Shown one piece after another: positions 33,823-42,962 of a stretch of DNA of 64,000 bases (positions within the stretch are counted from its first letter, which is position 1; each line of letters starts with the position of its first letter). Made by a program: the position numbers and the translations under genes. The notes beneath the pieces are model-generated. The model had not been told where the DNA came from. It was given only the letters and a program-made list of their open reading frames with translations, and ran no database searches. Origin of the DNA: Pseudomonas veronii (GTDB lineage Bacteria > Pseudomonadota > Gammaproteobacteria > Pseudomonadales > Pseudomonadaceae); the NCBI RefSeq assembly GCF_001439695.1, contig NZ_JYLL01000013.1, positions 1 to 64,000 on the forward strand, written 5' to 3'.

Positions 33823-34494
33823 ATGCGTGTCCTCCTGGTTGAAGACCATTTGCAACTGGCCGAAAGTGTCGCCCAGGCGCTCAAGAGCACGGGTCTGACC
33901 GTCGATGTGCTGCACGACGGAGTGGCCGCGGACCTGGCCTTGGGCAGTGAGGAATACGCCGCGGCGATCCTCGATGTGGGCTTGCCGCGCATGGACGGTT
34001 TCGAGGTGTTGGCGCGCTTGCGGGCGCGTGGGAAAAATCTGCCGGTGCTGATGCTGACGGCGCGCAGTGATGTGAAAGACCGTGTGCATGGCCTGAACCT
34101 GGGCGCCGACGATTACCTGGCCAAGCCGTTCGAGCTGACGGAACTGGAGGCGCGGGTCAAGGCGCTGTTGCGGCGCAGCGTGCTCGGCGGCGAGCGCCAG
34201 CAGGCGTGCGGCGTGCTGGTCTACGACCTCGACACCCGCCGCTTCACGGTCGGCGGCGAGCTGCTGACCCTCACGTCCCGCGAGCAAGCCGTGCTTGAAG
34301 CGCTGATCGCGCGCCCGGGCCGGGTGATGAGCAAGGAGCAACTGGCCGCCCAGGTGTTCGGCCTCGATGAAGAAGCCAGCCCGGATGCGATCGAAATCTA
34401 CATACACCGCCTGCGCAAGAAACTCGACGGCCAGCCCATCGCCATCGTCACCTTCCGTGGCCTCGGCTACCTGCTGGAAGCGCGCGATGCATAA
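33823..34494 (+). CDS. tctD: Response regulator TctD (OmpR family)
   Basis: A 223-residue regulator: receiver domain with phosphoacceptor Asp51 (AAILDVGLP), and a C-terminal winged helix with EIYIHRLRKKLDG and TFRGLGYLLEA. It is transcribed away from the porin-tct operon and overlaps tctE by 8 bases, the normal tctDE arrangement. It should activate the tct operon in response to tricarboxylates. Confidence 0.94.
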   Translation: MRVLLVEDHLQLAESVAQALKSTGLTVDVLHDGVAADLALGSEEYAAAILDVGLPRMDGFEVLARLRARGKNLPVLMLTARSDVKDRVHGLNLGADDYLAKPFELTELEARVKALLRRSVLGGERQQACGVLVYDLDTRRFTVGGELLTLTSREQAVLEALIARPGRVMSKEQLAAQVFGLDEEASPDAIEIYIHRLRKKLDGQPIAIVTFRGLGYLLEARDA

Positions 34495-35872
34495 GCCCAG
34501 CAGTCTGCGCTGGCGGCTGCTGTGGAACCTGGCGTTGTTGCTGGTGCTGTTGATGGTCGCCAGCGGCATGAGCGCCTACTGGAACGGCCGCGAAGCCGCC
34601 GACACCGCCTATGACCGCACCTTGCTGGCCTCTGCACGCACGATTGCCGCCGGCCTGACCGAGGTCGACGGCAGCTTGAGCGCGAATGTGCCGTATGTGG
34701 CCCTGGACACCTTTGCCTACGACAGCGCCGGGCGGATTTATTACCAGGTCAATGACATCGACCAGAAGCTGATTTCCGGTTACGAAAACCTCCCCGGCCC
34801 GCCGCCTGGCACGCCGCGCACCGATGATTACCCGGCATTGGCACGGTTTTACAACGCCACGTACCAGGGCCAGGCCGTGCGCGTGGTGAGCCTGCTCAAG
34901 GCGGTTTCCGAACCGAACATGAACGGCATGGCGGAAATCCGCGTGGCCGAGACCGATGAAGCCCGCGTCAGCATGGCCCGCAGCCTGATGGCCGACACCT
35001 TGCTGCGCCTGGGCATGCTCGCCATCGGCGCGCTATTGCTGGTGTGGTTTGCCGTGAGCGCGGCGTTGCGCCCGCTGGAGCGCTTGCGCACGGCGGTGGA
35101 AGAGCGCCAGCCCGACGATCTGCGGCCGTTGCCGCTGGTCGAGGTGCAGCTCGAGTTCGGCCCGCTGGTGCGTTCCATCAACCATTTCACCGAACGCCTG
35201 CGGGGCCAGTTCGAGCGCCAGGCACAGTTTATCGCCGATGCGGCCCACGAACTGCGCACGCCGCTGGCCGCGCTCAAGGCGCGCCTGGAACTCGGCCTGC
35301 GCGCCGAAGACCCGGCCACCTGGCGCAGCACCCTGGAAACCGCCGCGCAAGGCACCGACCGCCTGACCCATCTGGCCAATCAATTGTTGTCCTTGGCGCG
35401 CATCGAAAACGGCGCACGGGCGATTGCCGAAGGCGGGGCGCAATTGCTCGACCTCAGCCAACTGGCCCGCGAACTGGGCATGGCCATGGCGCCGTTGGCC
35501 CATGCGCGTGGGGTCGCGCTGGCGCTGGAAGCCGACGAGCCGGTGTGGCTGCGCGGCGAACCGACGCTGCTCAACGAGCTGTTGAGTAACCTGGTGGATA
35601 ACGCCCTGGCGCATACGCCGCCTGGCGGCAATGTGATCCTGCGCGTGACGGCACCGGCGGTGCTGGAAGTGGAAGATGATGGCCCGGGCATTCCGCTGGA
35701 CGAGCGCGACCGCGTGTTCGAACGCTTCTATCGCCGCAGTCAGCAGGGCCTGGGCTCCGGTCTGGGCCTGGCGATTGTCGGCGAAATCTGTCGCGCGCAT
35801 CTGGCCCAGATCAGTCTGCATGATGGTGAACCGACGGGCTTGAAAGTGCGCGTCAGTTTTGTCGCCGGTTGA
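34487..35872 (+). CDS. tctE: Sensor histidine kinase TctE
   Basis: A 461-residue membrane kinase. TM1 lies at about residues 10-30 (LLWNLALLLVLLMVASGMSAY), then a periplasmic sensor domain, TM2 near residue 185 (LGMLAIGALLLVWFAV), a HAMP region, the phosphoacceptor H-box DAAHELRTPLAAL, N-box NLVDNALAH, and G-boxes DDGPGIP and GSGLGLAIV. The ATG at 34487 lies within the tctD stop region. A frame open from 34367 belongs to tctD's shadow and was not used. Confidence 0.94.
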   Translation: MHKPSSLRWRLLWNLALLLVLLMVASGMSAYWNGREAADTAYDRTLLASARTIAAGLTEVDGSLSANVPYVALDTFAYDSAGRIYYQVNDIDQKLISGYENLPGPPPGTPRTDDYPALARFYNATYQGQAVRVVSLLKAVSEPNMNGMAEIRVAETDEARVSMARSLMADTLLRLGMLAIGALLLVWFAVSAALRPLERLRTAVEERQPDDLRPLPLVEVQLEFGPLVRSINHFTERLRGQFERQAQFIADAAHELRTPLAALKARLELGLRAEDPATWRSTLETAAQGTDRLTHLANQLLSLARIENGARAIAEGGAQLLDLSQLARELGMAMAPLAHARGVALALEADEPVWLRGEPTLLNELLSNLVDNALAHTPPGGNVILRVTAPAVLEVEDDGPGIPLDERDRVFERFYRRSQQGLGSGLGLAIVGEICRAHLAQISLHDGEPTGLKVRVSFVAG

Positions 35873-36694
35873 TCAGTAGAACATCGACCGCGCTTCATCC
35901 AGTTCCGCACGCACGCTGTCGCTGTAAAGGTCCAGGCGCAGTTTCTTGACTGCCGGCAGGTTGGTGATCGGTACATCCGCCAGTGGATGCGCGGTGCCGC
36001 GATGGCAATACAGCACGGCGACTTGCACCAGGTCGATATAGTCGAGGCTGGCGGAGTCGCGTTCCAGGTCCAGGTATTGGCCCGGCAGCTTCACCAGCAT
36101 CTCCGGGAAGTCCCAGCCACGCAGGAGTTTGTCGCCGAGCATTGGGTGGCTTTTCTCGATCATATGGTTGAGGCTGACCGGGTCAGAGAGCAACTCGTAA
36201 TGGTCTTCGGCATAGGTCAGGATCGGCAGCACACCGATCTGGTGCACCAGGCCTCCGAGCGCTGCCTGGTCCGGCTTGAGCTGGCTGTGGCTGCGGCACA
36301 GCGCGTAGCTGACGCCCGCCACTTCCAGGCTGCGGCGCCAGACGTCGCGCATTTTCTGTTCGATCACTTCGGAACGGGCGTGGAAGATCTGCTCCATCAC
36401 CAGGCCGATCGCCAGGTTGCTGCTGTAGTTGGTGCCCAGCCGGGTGATGGCGGTGTGCAGGTCGGTGACTTCCTGCGTCGCCCGCAACAACGGGCTGTTG
36501 ACCACTTTGATCAAGCGCGCCGACAGCGCGGTGTCGCGACCGATCACTTTGCTCAAGTGGCTGATGCCGATTTCCGGGTCTTCGGCGGCCTGACGAATGC
36601 TCAGGGCCACTTCCGGTAATGTCGGCAGAACCAGGTCATCGTTGTCGATGGCCGCAATCAAAGCCTGTTGGACTTTTTCCGCCAGCTCGTTCAT
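35873..36694 (-). CDS. HDOD-domain protein
   Basis: A 273-residue protein with an HDOD domain over most of its length (LPTLPEVALSIRQAAEDPEI, then KVVNSPLL and GLVHQIGVLP). HDOD proteins are degenerate HD-type output or scaffolding domains in signalling; no separate enzymatic domain is present. Its stop codon abuts the end of tctE on the other strand, so the two genes converge with no gap. Confidence 0.9.
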   Translation of the reverse strand: MNELAEKVQQALIAAIDNDDLVLPTLPEVALSIRQAAEDPEIGISHLSKVIGRDTALSARLIKVVNSPLLRATQEVTDLHTAITRLGTNYSSNLAIGLVMEQIFHARSEVIEQKMRDVWRRSLEVAGVSYALCRSHSQLKPDQAALGGLVHQIGVLPILTYAEDHYELLSDPVSLNHMIEKSHPMLGDKLLRGWDFPEMLVKLPGQYLDLERDSASLDYIDLVQVAVLYCHRGTAHPLADVPITNLPAVKKLRLDLYSDSVRAELDEARSMFY

Positions 36695-36730
36695 TCATGC
36701 TCTCTAAGGTGTTGCAAAGGGGTGCGACGA

Positions 36731-37672
36731 TCAGTGCTGGATCTCTCGATCACGATCCAATTGGTAGGGCAGGTCAAGTAGTTGCAAACCGGGACCTTCG
36801 AGGGTGCCTAAATGCACATCACCACTCTCGGCTGCTTCGGCTTGCAGAACCGCCAGAAGTTCCACCATTTGGTCAGCTTTTGCCGCGATCACCACTTCGC
36901 CGATCGAGCTGTTGTGGCTGGGAGAAAACAGCGGCGTGCCGGGCTCGGGCAATTCAGCGGCATTCAGGCTCAGGCGGTACAGGCGACGCTTGAGTTTGCC
37001 CAGGTATTGCATACGCGCGACGATTTCCTGGCCGGTGTAGCAGCCTTTCTTGAAACTGACGCCGCCCACGGCCTGCAGGTTGAGCATCTGCGGGATAAAC
37101 AGCTCGCGGGTCTGCGGCATGACCTGGCCGATACCGGCGCGCACCTGGCCCAGCAGCCAGTCATTCAAGTCAGCCGTTTGCAACTGCGCGGCCAATTGGC
37201 TGCGCACAGCTTCGGCTTGCTCGACGGGCGCCCAGAGTTCGACGCGACCAGGGGATACGCGGATGGCGATCAATTGTTCGCTGCGGACGACGCTGTCGGT
37301 CGCGGCCGGCAGCTCCAGGCCCAGGCTCGCCAGGGCCTGATCCGCGTTCGCCAGGCCGAAACGTGCCCAGGCGGCGCTTTCGTCGGTGAGTTTGGATTTG
37401 GAGAACACCGCGTATTTCTTCAGGTCGGCCAGTTGCGGTTCCAGCAGCTCGGTGGCCATGGCCAAGAGCACGCCATCACCTTGCAGCAGGATGCGAAAGC
37501 TCGACTGCATGCGCCCTTTTTGCGTGCAGCGCGCGCCGAGGCTGGCCTGGGTGTCGCTCAGGTAGTTGAGGTTGCAGGTGAGTTGGCCCTGCAGGAACTT
37601 GGCAGCGTCGGCGCCGCGGACGGCGAGAACGCCTTCGTGGGTCAGTGGGCAGAAGAAAGCAGAGTCGGCCAT
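36731..37672 (-). CDS. ygfZ: tRNA-modifying/Fe-S assembly protein YgfZ
   Basis: A 313-residue GcvT-like folate-binding protein. The family signature KGCYTGQE is intact, with conserved Cys211. YgfZ supports maturation of some Fe-S enzymes such as MiaB. It is divergent from sdhE, a common pairing in gammaproteobacteria. Confidence 0.94.
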   Translation of the reverse strand: MADSAFFCPLTHEGVLAVRGADAAKFLQGQLTCNLNYLSDTQASLGARCTQKGRMQSSFRILLQGDGVLLAMATELLEPQLADLKKYAVFSKSKLTDESAAWARFGLANADQALASLGLELPAATDSVVRSEQLIAIRVSPGRVELWAPVEQAEAVRSQLAAQLQTADLNDWLLGQVRAGIGQVMPQTRELFIPQMLNLQAVGGVSFKKGCYTGQEIVARMQYLGKLKRRLYRLSLNAAELPEPGTPLFSPSHNSSIGEVVIAAKADQMVELLAVLQAEAAESGDVHLGTLEGPGLQLLDLPYQLDRDREIQH

Positions 37673-37811
37673 GGGTCATCGCAGGTCAAAAAGTCTAGGT
37701 GCATCATAGAGGGGCGCCCGACAAATGGATAGTTTCTGTAGGGGGCGACCAAAGCCGACTGTTCCGCTGCCTTGGGGCCTGTATACTTGCAATCTATTTG
37801 AGGAGCGTTCC

Positions 37812-38066
37812 ATGGTCGAAGATGTAGAACTCAATCGCCTCTACTGGCACAGCCGTCGCGGCATGCTTGAGCTGGACGTGTTGCTGGTGCCATTCGTCAG
37901 AGAGGTTTACTCGACCCTTAACGAGGTGGATCGCAAGTGTTACGTGCGCCTGCTGGAATGCGAAGACCAGGACATGTTCGGCTGGTTCATGGAACGCGCT
38001 GAATCGGAAGACCCGGAGCTGCAGCGCATGGTTCGGATGATCCTGGATCGTGTCCAGCCCAAGTAA
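37812..38066 (+). CDS. sdhE: FAD assembly factor SdhE
   Basis: An 84-residue protein with the RGMLELD motif (RRGMLELDVLL) needed for flavinylation of SdhA, the usual size. GAGGAG precedes the ATG at 37812; a longer frame from 37725 is not family-like. A TATACT -10 lies at 37782-37787. It overlaps the following ygfX gene. Confidence 0.95.
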   Translation: MVEDVELNRLYWHSRRGMLELDVLLVPFVREVYSTLNEVDRKCYVRLLECEDQDMFGWFMERAESEDPELQRMVRMILDRVQPK

Positions 38067-38499
38067 TCCCGCCTTCGAATGCCGCTGGCAGGCCTCGCGG
38101 CTGTTGCTGGCGGCCTATCTCCTGGCCCAGTCGTCCGCACTGGGTGCGCTGCTGCTTGTCGATTTGCCTTATTCAAGCCTTGGCCTGTTGCTGTGCCTGG
38201 CTCACGCCGCCTGGGTTATCCCGCGCCATATCCGGCTGACTCACCGTTCGTCGATTCGCGGCCTGCGCCGTGACGAAAGCGGGTGGCAGTTGTGGAGCGA
38301 AGCGCGCGGCTGGCACCGCGTGCAACTGCGTCCCGACAGCCTGGCGTTGCCGTTGATCGTGGTGCTGCGCTATCGGGTGCAGGGCGAATGGGCGGTGCGG
38401 TCGATCTGTGTGCCCAAGGATTCGCAGGCCGCCGATGTACACCGGCGCCTGCGGGTTCGCCTGAAGTTCAGTCGGCGTAGGTGGTTGGCACCAGAATAG
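38050..38499 (+). CDS. ygfX: YgfX (CptA)-like membrane protein
   Basis: A 149-residue protein with a GTG start inside the end of sdhE. Two adjacent membrane helices (LLLAAYLLAQSSALGALLLV and SLGLLLCLAHAAWVI) are followed by a soluble C-terminal domain, matching the YgfX family always found after sdhE. E. coli YgfX was reported to act on FtsZ/MreB as a toxin, but a role with SdhE is also proposed. Its last 32 bases overlap the end of nadB on the opposite strand. The GTG start is less certain than the frame. Confidence 0.82.
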   Translation: MSSPSNPAFECRWQASRLLLAAYLLAQSSALGALLLVDLPYSSLGLLLCLAHAAWVIPRHIRLTHRSSIRGLRRDESGWQLWSEARGWHRVQLRPDSLALPLIVVLRYRVQGEWAVRSICVPKDSQAADVHRRLRVRLKFSRRRWLAPE

Positions 38500-40084
38500 T
38501 ATCGCGGGCCTCGGGCAGCATCTGCGGGTAGTCGAGGGTGTAATGCAGGCCCCGGCTTTCCTTGCGCTCCATGGCCGAGCGGATCATCAGCTCCGCCACT
38601 TGGGCCAGGTTGCGCAATTCGATCAGGTCGCGGCTGACTTTGTAGTTGCTGTAGAACTCGTCGATCTCATCCAGCAACAGTCGCACGCGGTGTTGTGCGC
38701 GTTGCAGGCGTTTGTTGGTCCGCACGATCCCTACGTAGTCCCACATGAAGCGTCGCAGTTCGTCCCAGTTGTGGGCGATGATCACGTCTTCGTCCGAATC
38801 GGTCACCTGGCTCGCGTCCCAGCGGGGCAGGGCGGCCGGGACGGGGATCTGCGGCAGTTGTTCAAGGATGTCTGCCGCCGCCGAACGCGCATAGACGAAA
38901 CATTCGAGCAGCGAGTTGCTGGCCATGCGGTTGGCGCCGTGCAGGCCGGTGAAGCTGGTTTCGCCGATCGCGTACAGGCCGGGCACGTCGGTGCGCCCGT
39001 GTTGGTCGACCATCACGCCGCCGCAGGTGTAGTGCGCGGCCGGCACCACCGGGATCGGGCCTTTGGTGATGTCGATGTTGAAGGCCAGGCAGCGCTCGTA
39101 GACCGTCGGGAAGTGAGTCTTGATGAACGCTTCGGGCTTGTGGCTGATGTCCAGGTAGACGCAGTCGATGCCCAGGCGCTTCATTTCATGGTCGATGGCG
39201 CGGGCGACGATATCGCGCGGGGCCAGTTCGGCGCGCGGGTCGAAGCGTTGCATGAAGCGCTCGCCATTCGGCAGTTTCAGGTGCGCGCCTTCGCCGCGCA
39301 GGGCTTCGGTGATCAGGAAACTCTTGGCCAGCGGGTGATACAGGCAGGTGGGGTGGAACTGGTTGAATTCCAGGTTGGCCACCCGGCAGCCCGAGCGCCA
39401 GGCCATGGCGATGCCGTCGCCACAGGCACCGTCGGGGTTGCTGGTATAGAGGTAGACCTTGGCCGCGCCGCCCGAGGCGAGAATGGTGAAGCGCGCGCCG
39501 TAGGTGTCGACTTCGCCGCTGTTGCGGTTGAGTACATAGGCGCCGAGGCAGCGCTCGCCCGACAGGCCCAGGCGTTTCTCGGTGATCAGGTCGACGGCGA
39601 CCCGTTGCTCAAGCAGTTCGATATTCGGGCGTTGGCGGGCTTGTTCGAGCAGGGTCCTGAAGATCGCGGCCCCGGTGGCGTCGGCGGCGTGGATGATGCG
39701 GCGATGGCTGTGCCCGCCTTCGCGGGTCAGGTGGAACTCGAAGCCGCCGTCATCGCTGCCGGCGTGATCGTCACGGGTAAACGGCACGCCCTGGTCGATC
39801 AGCCATTGAATGGCTTCGCGGCTATGTTCGACGGTAAAGCGCACCGCATCTTCGTGGCACAGGCCGCCGCCGGCGTTGAGGGTGTCTTCGACGTGGGACT
39901 GCACCGTGTCGGTGTCGTCCAGCACGGCGGCAACACCGCCCTGGGCCCAGAATGTCGAGCCATTGGCCAGGTCGCCTTTGCTCAGCACCGCAATGCGCAG
40001 GTGGCTGGGGAGGGTCAGCGCAAGGCTCAGGCCGGCTGCGCCGCTGCCGATCACCAGGACATCGTGTTGAAACTGTTGGCTCAT
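38468..40084 (-). CDS. nadB: L-aspartate oxidase
   Basis: A 538-residue flavoprotein. The Rossmann GxGxxG motif is VIGSGAAGLSLAL near the N-terminus; FAD-binding and active-site segments include STFWAQGGVAAVL, REGGHSHRRIIHA and HPTCLYHP, and the C-terminal helical domain is complete. It oxidises L-aspartate to iminoaspartate for NAD synthesis. MSQQFQHDVLVIG was chosen as start. Confidence 0.97.
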   Translation of the reverse strand: MSQQFQHDVLVIGSGAAGLSLALTLPSHLRIAVLSKGDLANGSTFWAQGGVAAVLDDTDTVQSHVEDTLNAGGGLCHEDAVRFTVEHSREAIQWLIDQGVPFTRDDHAGSDDGGFEFHLTREGGHSHRRIIHAADATGAAIFRTLLEQARQRPNIELLEQRVAVDLITEKRLGLSGERCLGAYVLNRNSGEVDTYGARFTILASGGAAKVYLYTSNPDGACGDGIAMAWRSGCRVANLEFNQFHPTCLYHPLAKSFLITEALRGEGAHLKLPNGERFMQRFDPRAELAPRDIVARAIDHEMKRLGIDCVYLDISHKPEAFIKTHFPTVYERCLAFNIDITKGPIPVVPAAHYTCGGVMVDQHGRTDVPGLYAIGETSFTGLHGANRMASNSLLECFVYARSAAADILEQLPQIPVPAALPRWDASQVTDSDEDVIIAHNWDELRRFMWDYVGIVRTNKRLQRAQHRVRLLLDEIDEFYSNYKVSRDLIELRNLAQVAELMIRSAMERKESRGLHYTLDYPQMLPEARDTILVPTTYAD

Positions 40085-40170
40085 TTGAAGGATTCCGCAA
40101 AAAGCGATCCACAGGGGCTGGCGCAAACAGGACGCCTGGATCGGCGAATCAAAGGGTCACACGGGCTACT

Positions 40171-40198
40171 AGTATATAGAGGGGGGGAGCGGCACAAT
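40171..40198 (-). promoter_or_regulatory. Probable nadB promoter
   Basis: On the minus strand ATTGTG and TATACT are separated by 16 bp, about 90 bp upstream of nadB. The -10 is good, the -35 weak. Confidence 0.45.
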
Positions 40199-40267
40199 AG
40201 CCGCGCATTCGTGGCAATGTGAAATTACGGTGCACGGCCAAGGTAAATGGACCGGTTATTGAAGTGG

Positions 40268-40295
40268 GAACTTTTTGCATAAGCCCCGACTCAAT
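40268..40295 (+). promoter_or_regulatory. AlgU-type promoter, distal
   Basis: GAACTT, 17-bp spacer, TCAAT. It matches the -35 of the AlgU consensus fully and the -10 partly, about 250 bp before algU. An algU operon with more than one self-regulated promoter is known in P. aeruginosa. Confidence 0.5.
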
Positions 40296-40460
40296 AGCAG
40301 GTTGCCCGAAAGCTGGGAAAACGTTGAGTTTATTGGCCCGTCGGGAGCATTGGACGCGTCAGGAAACCGGCGACAAGATTATTCGCGCAGCCGGCATTGC
40401 CCGCGCTGCGTTTTTCGTGTGTGCCAAATCAGTGCATGCCGGAAACTTGCTTGGAGGGGA

Positions 40461-40488
40461 GAACTTTTGCGGAAAGTCCGAGTCTATG
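40461..40488 (+). promoter_or_regulatory. AlgU-dependent promoter, proximal
   Basis: GAACTT at 40461-40466, 16-bp spacer, TCTATG at 40483. Strong match to GAACTT-N16/17-TCtgA, indicating autoregulation of the operon. A GGAGGGG just upstream does not lead into an ORF. Confidence 0.75.
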
Positions 40489-40546
40489 TTTGCAAGCCTG
40501 ATCGTTCAGTTATGCAAGCCTCCTTCAAGTACAACGAGGAGTGTTC

Positions 40547-41128
40547 ATGCTAACCCAGGAAGAGGATCAGCAGCTGGTCGAGCGCGTTCAACGCGGCGAC
40601 AAGCGAGCTTTTGATCTGCTAGTGCTGAAATACCAGCACAAAATTCTCGGGTTGATCGTGCGGTTTGTGCACGACACCCATGAAGCGCAGGACGTTGCAC
40701 AGGAAGCCTTTATCAAGGCATACCGTGCGCTGGGCAATTTCCGCGGTGACAGCGCGTTTTACACGTGGCTCTACCGCATCGCCATCAACACGGCGAAGAA
40801 CTATCTGGTGTCTCGCGGACGCCGCCCACCAGATAGTGATGTCAGTTCGGAAGATGCAGAATTTTACGATGGTGATCACGGCCTCAAAGATCTCGAGTCG
40901 CCGGAGCGTGCATTGCTGCGCGACGAGATCGAAGGCACCGTTCATCGCACTATTCAGCAACTGCCAGAAGATTTACGGACGGCGTTAACTTTACGTGAAT
41001 TCGATGGTCTGAGTTATGAAGACATTGCGAGCGTCATGCAGTGTCCGGTGGGGACTGTAAGGTCACGGATTTTCCGGGCCCGGGAAGCCATCGATAAAGC
41101 CTTGCAACCGTTGTTGCAGGAAAACTAA
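40547..41128 (+). CDS. algU: RNA polymerase sigma factor AlgU/RpoE
   Basis: A 193-residue ECF sigma factor, start MLTQEEDQQLVERVQRGDKR, essentially the P. aeruginosa AlgU sequence. Region 2 (DVAQEAFIKAYRALGNFRGD) and region 4 (LSYEDIASVMQCPVGTVRSR) are intact. It controls the envelope-stress and alginate regulon. GAGG lies upstream of the ATG. Confidence 0.98.
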   Translation: MLTQEEDQQLVERVQRGDKRAFDLLVLKYQHKILGLIVRFVHDTHEAQDVAQEAFIKAYRALGNFRGDSAFYTWLYRIAINTAKNYLVSRGRRPPDSDVSSEDAEFYDGDHGLKDLESPERALLRDEIEGTVHRTIQQLPEDLRTALTLREFDGLSYEDIASVMQCPVGTVRSRIFRAREAIDKALQPLLQEN

Positions 41129-41160
41129 AGACAGCGGCGACAGCCAAGAGAGGAACCGCC

Positions 41161-41748
41161 ATGAGTCGTGATGCCCTGCAGGAATCGCTGTCCGCAGTGA
41201 TGGATAACGAAGCGGATGAACTGGAACTTCGTCGGGTGCTCAATGCATTCGGTGATGCCGAAACCCGTGATACCTGGTCTCGTTACCAAGTCGCTCGGGC
41301 GGTGATGCACAAGGATCTTCTAATCCCTCGTCTGGATATTGCTGCGGCCGTTTCTGCTGCACTGGCTGATGAAGCCGTTCCGGCAAAAGCTGCGCGGGGG
41401 CCATGGCGTAGCCTGGGTCGCCTGGCAGTGGCCGCTTCGGTGACTGTTGCCGTTCTGGCTGGTGTTCGCCTGTACAACCAGGACGAAATCGCCGGTGCCG
41501 AACTGGCCCAGCAGACTCAGCAACCGATCATGGCTGGCCCGCAAGTCAAGGGCCCCGCCGTACTGGCAGGCTACAAGGAAAGCTCCGACACTACCGGCCC
41601 GATGGCGAACGGTGTGCTTCAAGGGCAATCCGGCTGGCAGGATCAGCGTCTTCCAGGCTACCTGCGCCAACACGCACAGGAATCGGCCTTGAAAGGCACT
41701 GAAAGCGCTCTGCCTTATGCTCGCGCGGCAAGCCTGGAAAACCGTTGA
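41161..41748 (+). CDS. mucA: Anti-sigma factor MucA
   Basis: A 195-residue protein: cytoplasmic AlgU-binding N-terminus (MSRDALQESLSAVMDNEADE), one membrane helix near residues 85-104 (LAVAASVTVAVLAGVRLY) and a periplasmic tail where MucB and proteases act. No frameshift or truncation, so the strain is expected to be non-mucoid. Confidence 0.96.
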   Translation: MSRDALQESLSAVMDNEADELELRRVLNAFGDAETRDTWSRYQVARAVMHKDLLIPRLDIAAAVSAALADEAVPAKAARGPWRSLGRLAVAASVTVAVLAGVRLYNQDEIAGAELAQQTQQPIMAGPQVKGPAVLAGYKESSDTTGPMANGVLQGQSGWQDQRLPGYLRQHAQESALKGTESALPYARAASLENR

Positions 41749-41764
41749 ACCGTTGAGGAGCACT

Positions 41765-42727
41765 ATGCGCGCCATACCGCTCCTTACGCTTTTGCTCAGT
41801 GGTTGGTTTGCACTCCCCGCCCACGCCGATGATGCCCAAGACTGGTTGACTCGACTTGGGCGTGCTGAGCAACAGCAAAGCTTCCAAGGTACGTTCGTCT
41901 ACGAGCGTAACGGCAATTTTTCTACCCACGACATCTGGCATCGTGTCCAGGACGGTCAGGTTCGCGAGCGGCTTTTGCAGCTCGACGGTTCGGCTCAGGA
42001 AGTCGTGCGGGTAGACGGTCGGACGCAATGCGTCAGCGGCACTCTTGTCGCCGGCCTCGGCAATTCGCGTGATGCCCCTTCACGTGCGCTTGATCCGCAA
42101 AAAATCGCGCAATTCTATGAACTGGCCGTCATCGGTAAATCTCGCGTGGCCGGTCGAAATGCGGTGATTGTGTCGATCACTCCGCGTGACCAATACCGCT
42201 ATGGTTTTGAGTTGCACCTGGACCGCGAAACTGCGTTGCCCCTTAAATCCCTGCTGGTGAACGATCAGGGGCAGTTGCTGGAGCGTTTCCAGTTCACGCG
42301 ATTGAACACCTCGGTCACGCCGGATGATCGCGACTTGCAACCCACTGGCGATTGCACGCCTATTGCAGTGGCCACGGCTAAAGCGCCCGAGGTGCAACCT
42401 GCCCAGGACTGGCATCTGGAATGGTTGCCGCCGGGTTTCCAGTTGACCAGCAGCAATGCGCGCAAAGACACCCAGACCAAAGCGACGGTCGACAGTCGGA
42501 TGTATGAAGATGGGCTGGCACGGTTTTCGGTATTTCTTGAGCCGATCGGCGAATCCGGCGTTACTGAAACCCGTACCCAGTTGGGCCCGACGGTGGCGGT
42601 GTCGCGTCGGCTGAATACGGTGGATGGCGAAATGATGGTCACGGTAGTGGGCGAAATCCCCATGGGCACCGCCGAGCGCATCGCGCTGTCGGTGCGCGGT
42701 GAAAAAAAACCAGCCGCCAAGCCGTGA
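41765..42727 (+). CDS. mucB: Sigma-E regulatory protein MucB
   Basis: A 320-residue periplasmic protein with signal peptide (MRAIPLLTLLLSGWFALPAHA) and both RseB/MucB domains. It shields MucA from proteolysis and senses envelope lipids. Normally mucC would follow; here 235 bp without a credible gene separate it from mucD. Confidence 0.96.
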   Translation: MRAIPLLTLLLSGWFALPAHADDAQDWLTRLGRAEQQQSFQGTFVYERNGNFSTHDIWHRVQDGQVRERLLQLDGSAQEVVRVDGRTQCVSGTLVAGLGNSRDAPSRALDPQKIAQFYELAVIGKSRVAGRNAVIVSITPRDQYRYGFELHLDRETALPLKSLLVNDQGQLLERFQFTRLNTSVTPDDRDLQPTGDCTPIAVATAKAPEVQPAQDWHLEWLPPGFQLTSSNARKDTQTKATVDSRMYEDGLARFSVFLEPIGESGVTETRTQLGPTVAVSRRLNTVDGEMMVTVVGEIPMGTAERIALSVRGEKKPAAKP

Positions 42728-42962
42728 ATCGTTAATCTTATGTTCATCCTGGCCTTTCACCCTACGTCCATGCGAGGTTGGCTGCCGAGCATCATGAAAT
42801 GTCTGGTCCAGCATTTTCACTTGCAAAAATCTCTCATATTTTTTATAGGTCAGGGCTTGTCGGCGCTGACCATGTTTTGTTCGCGGAACGGAGATGTCGG
42901 TCACAGTTTCCGGCGTTTCCAGAACCCTGTCGCCCAACCCTGCTCGTCGTAACGGGAGCTGT

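Noticed and set aside
40219..40614. 131-codon frame in the nadB-algU gap
   Set aside because: It spans the two AlgU-type promoters and runs out of frame into algU; no family match and poor codon pattern.
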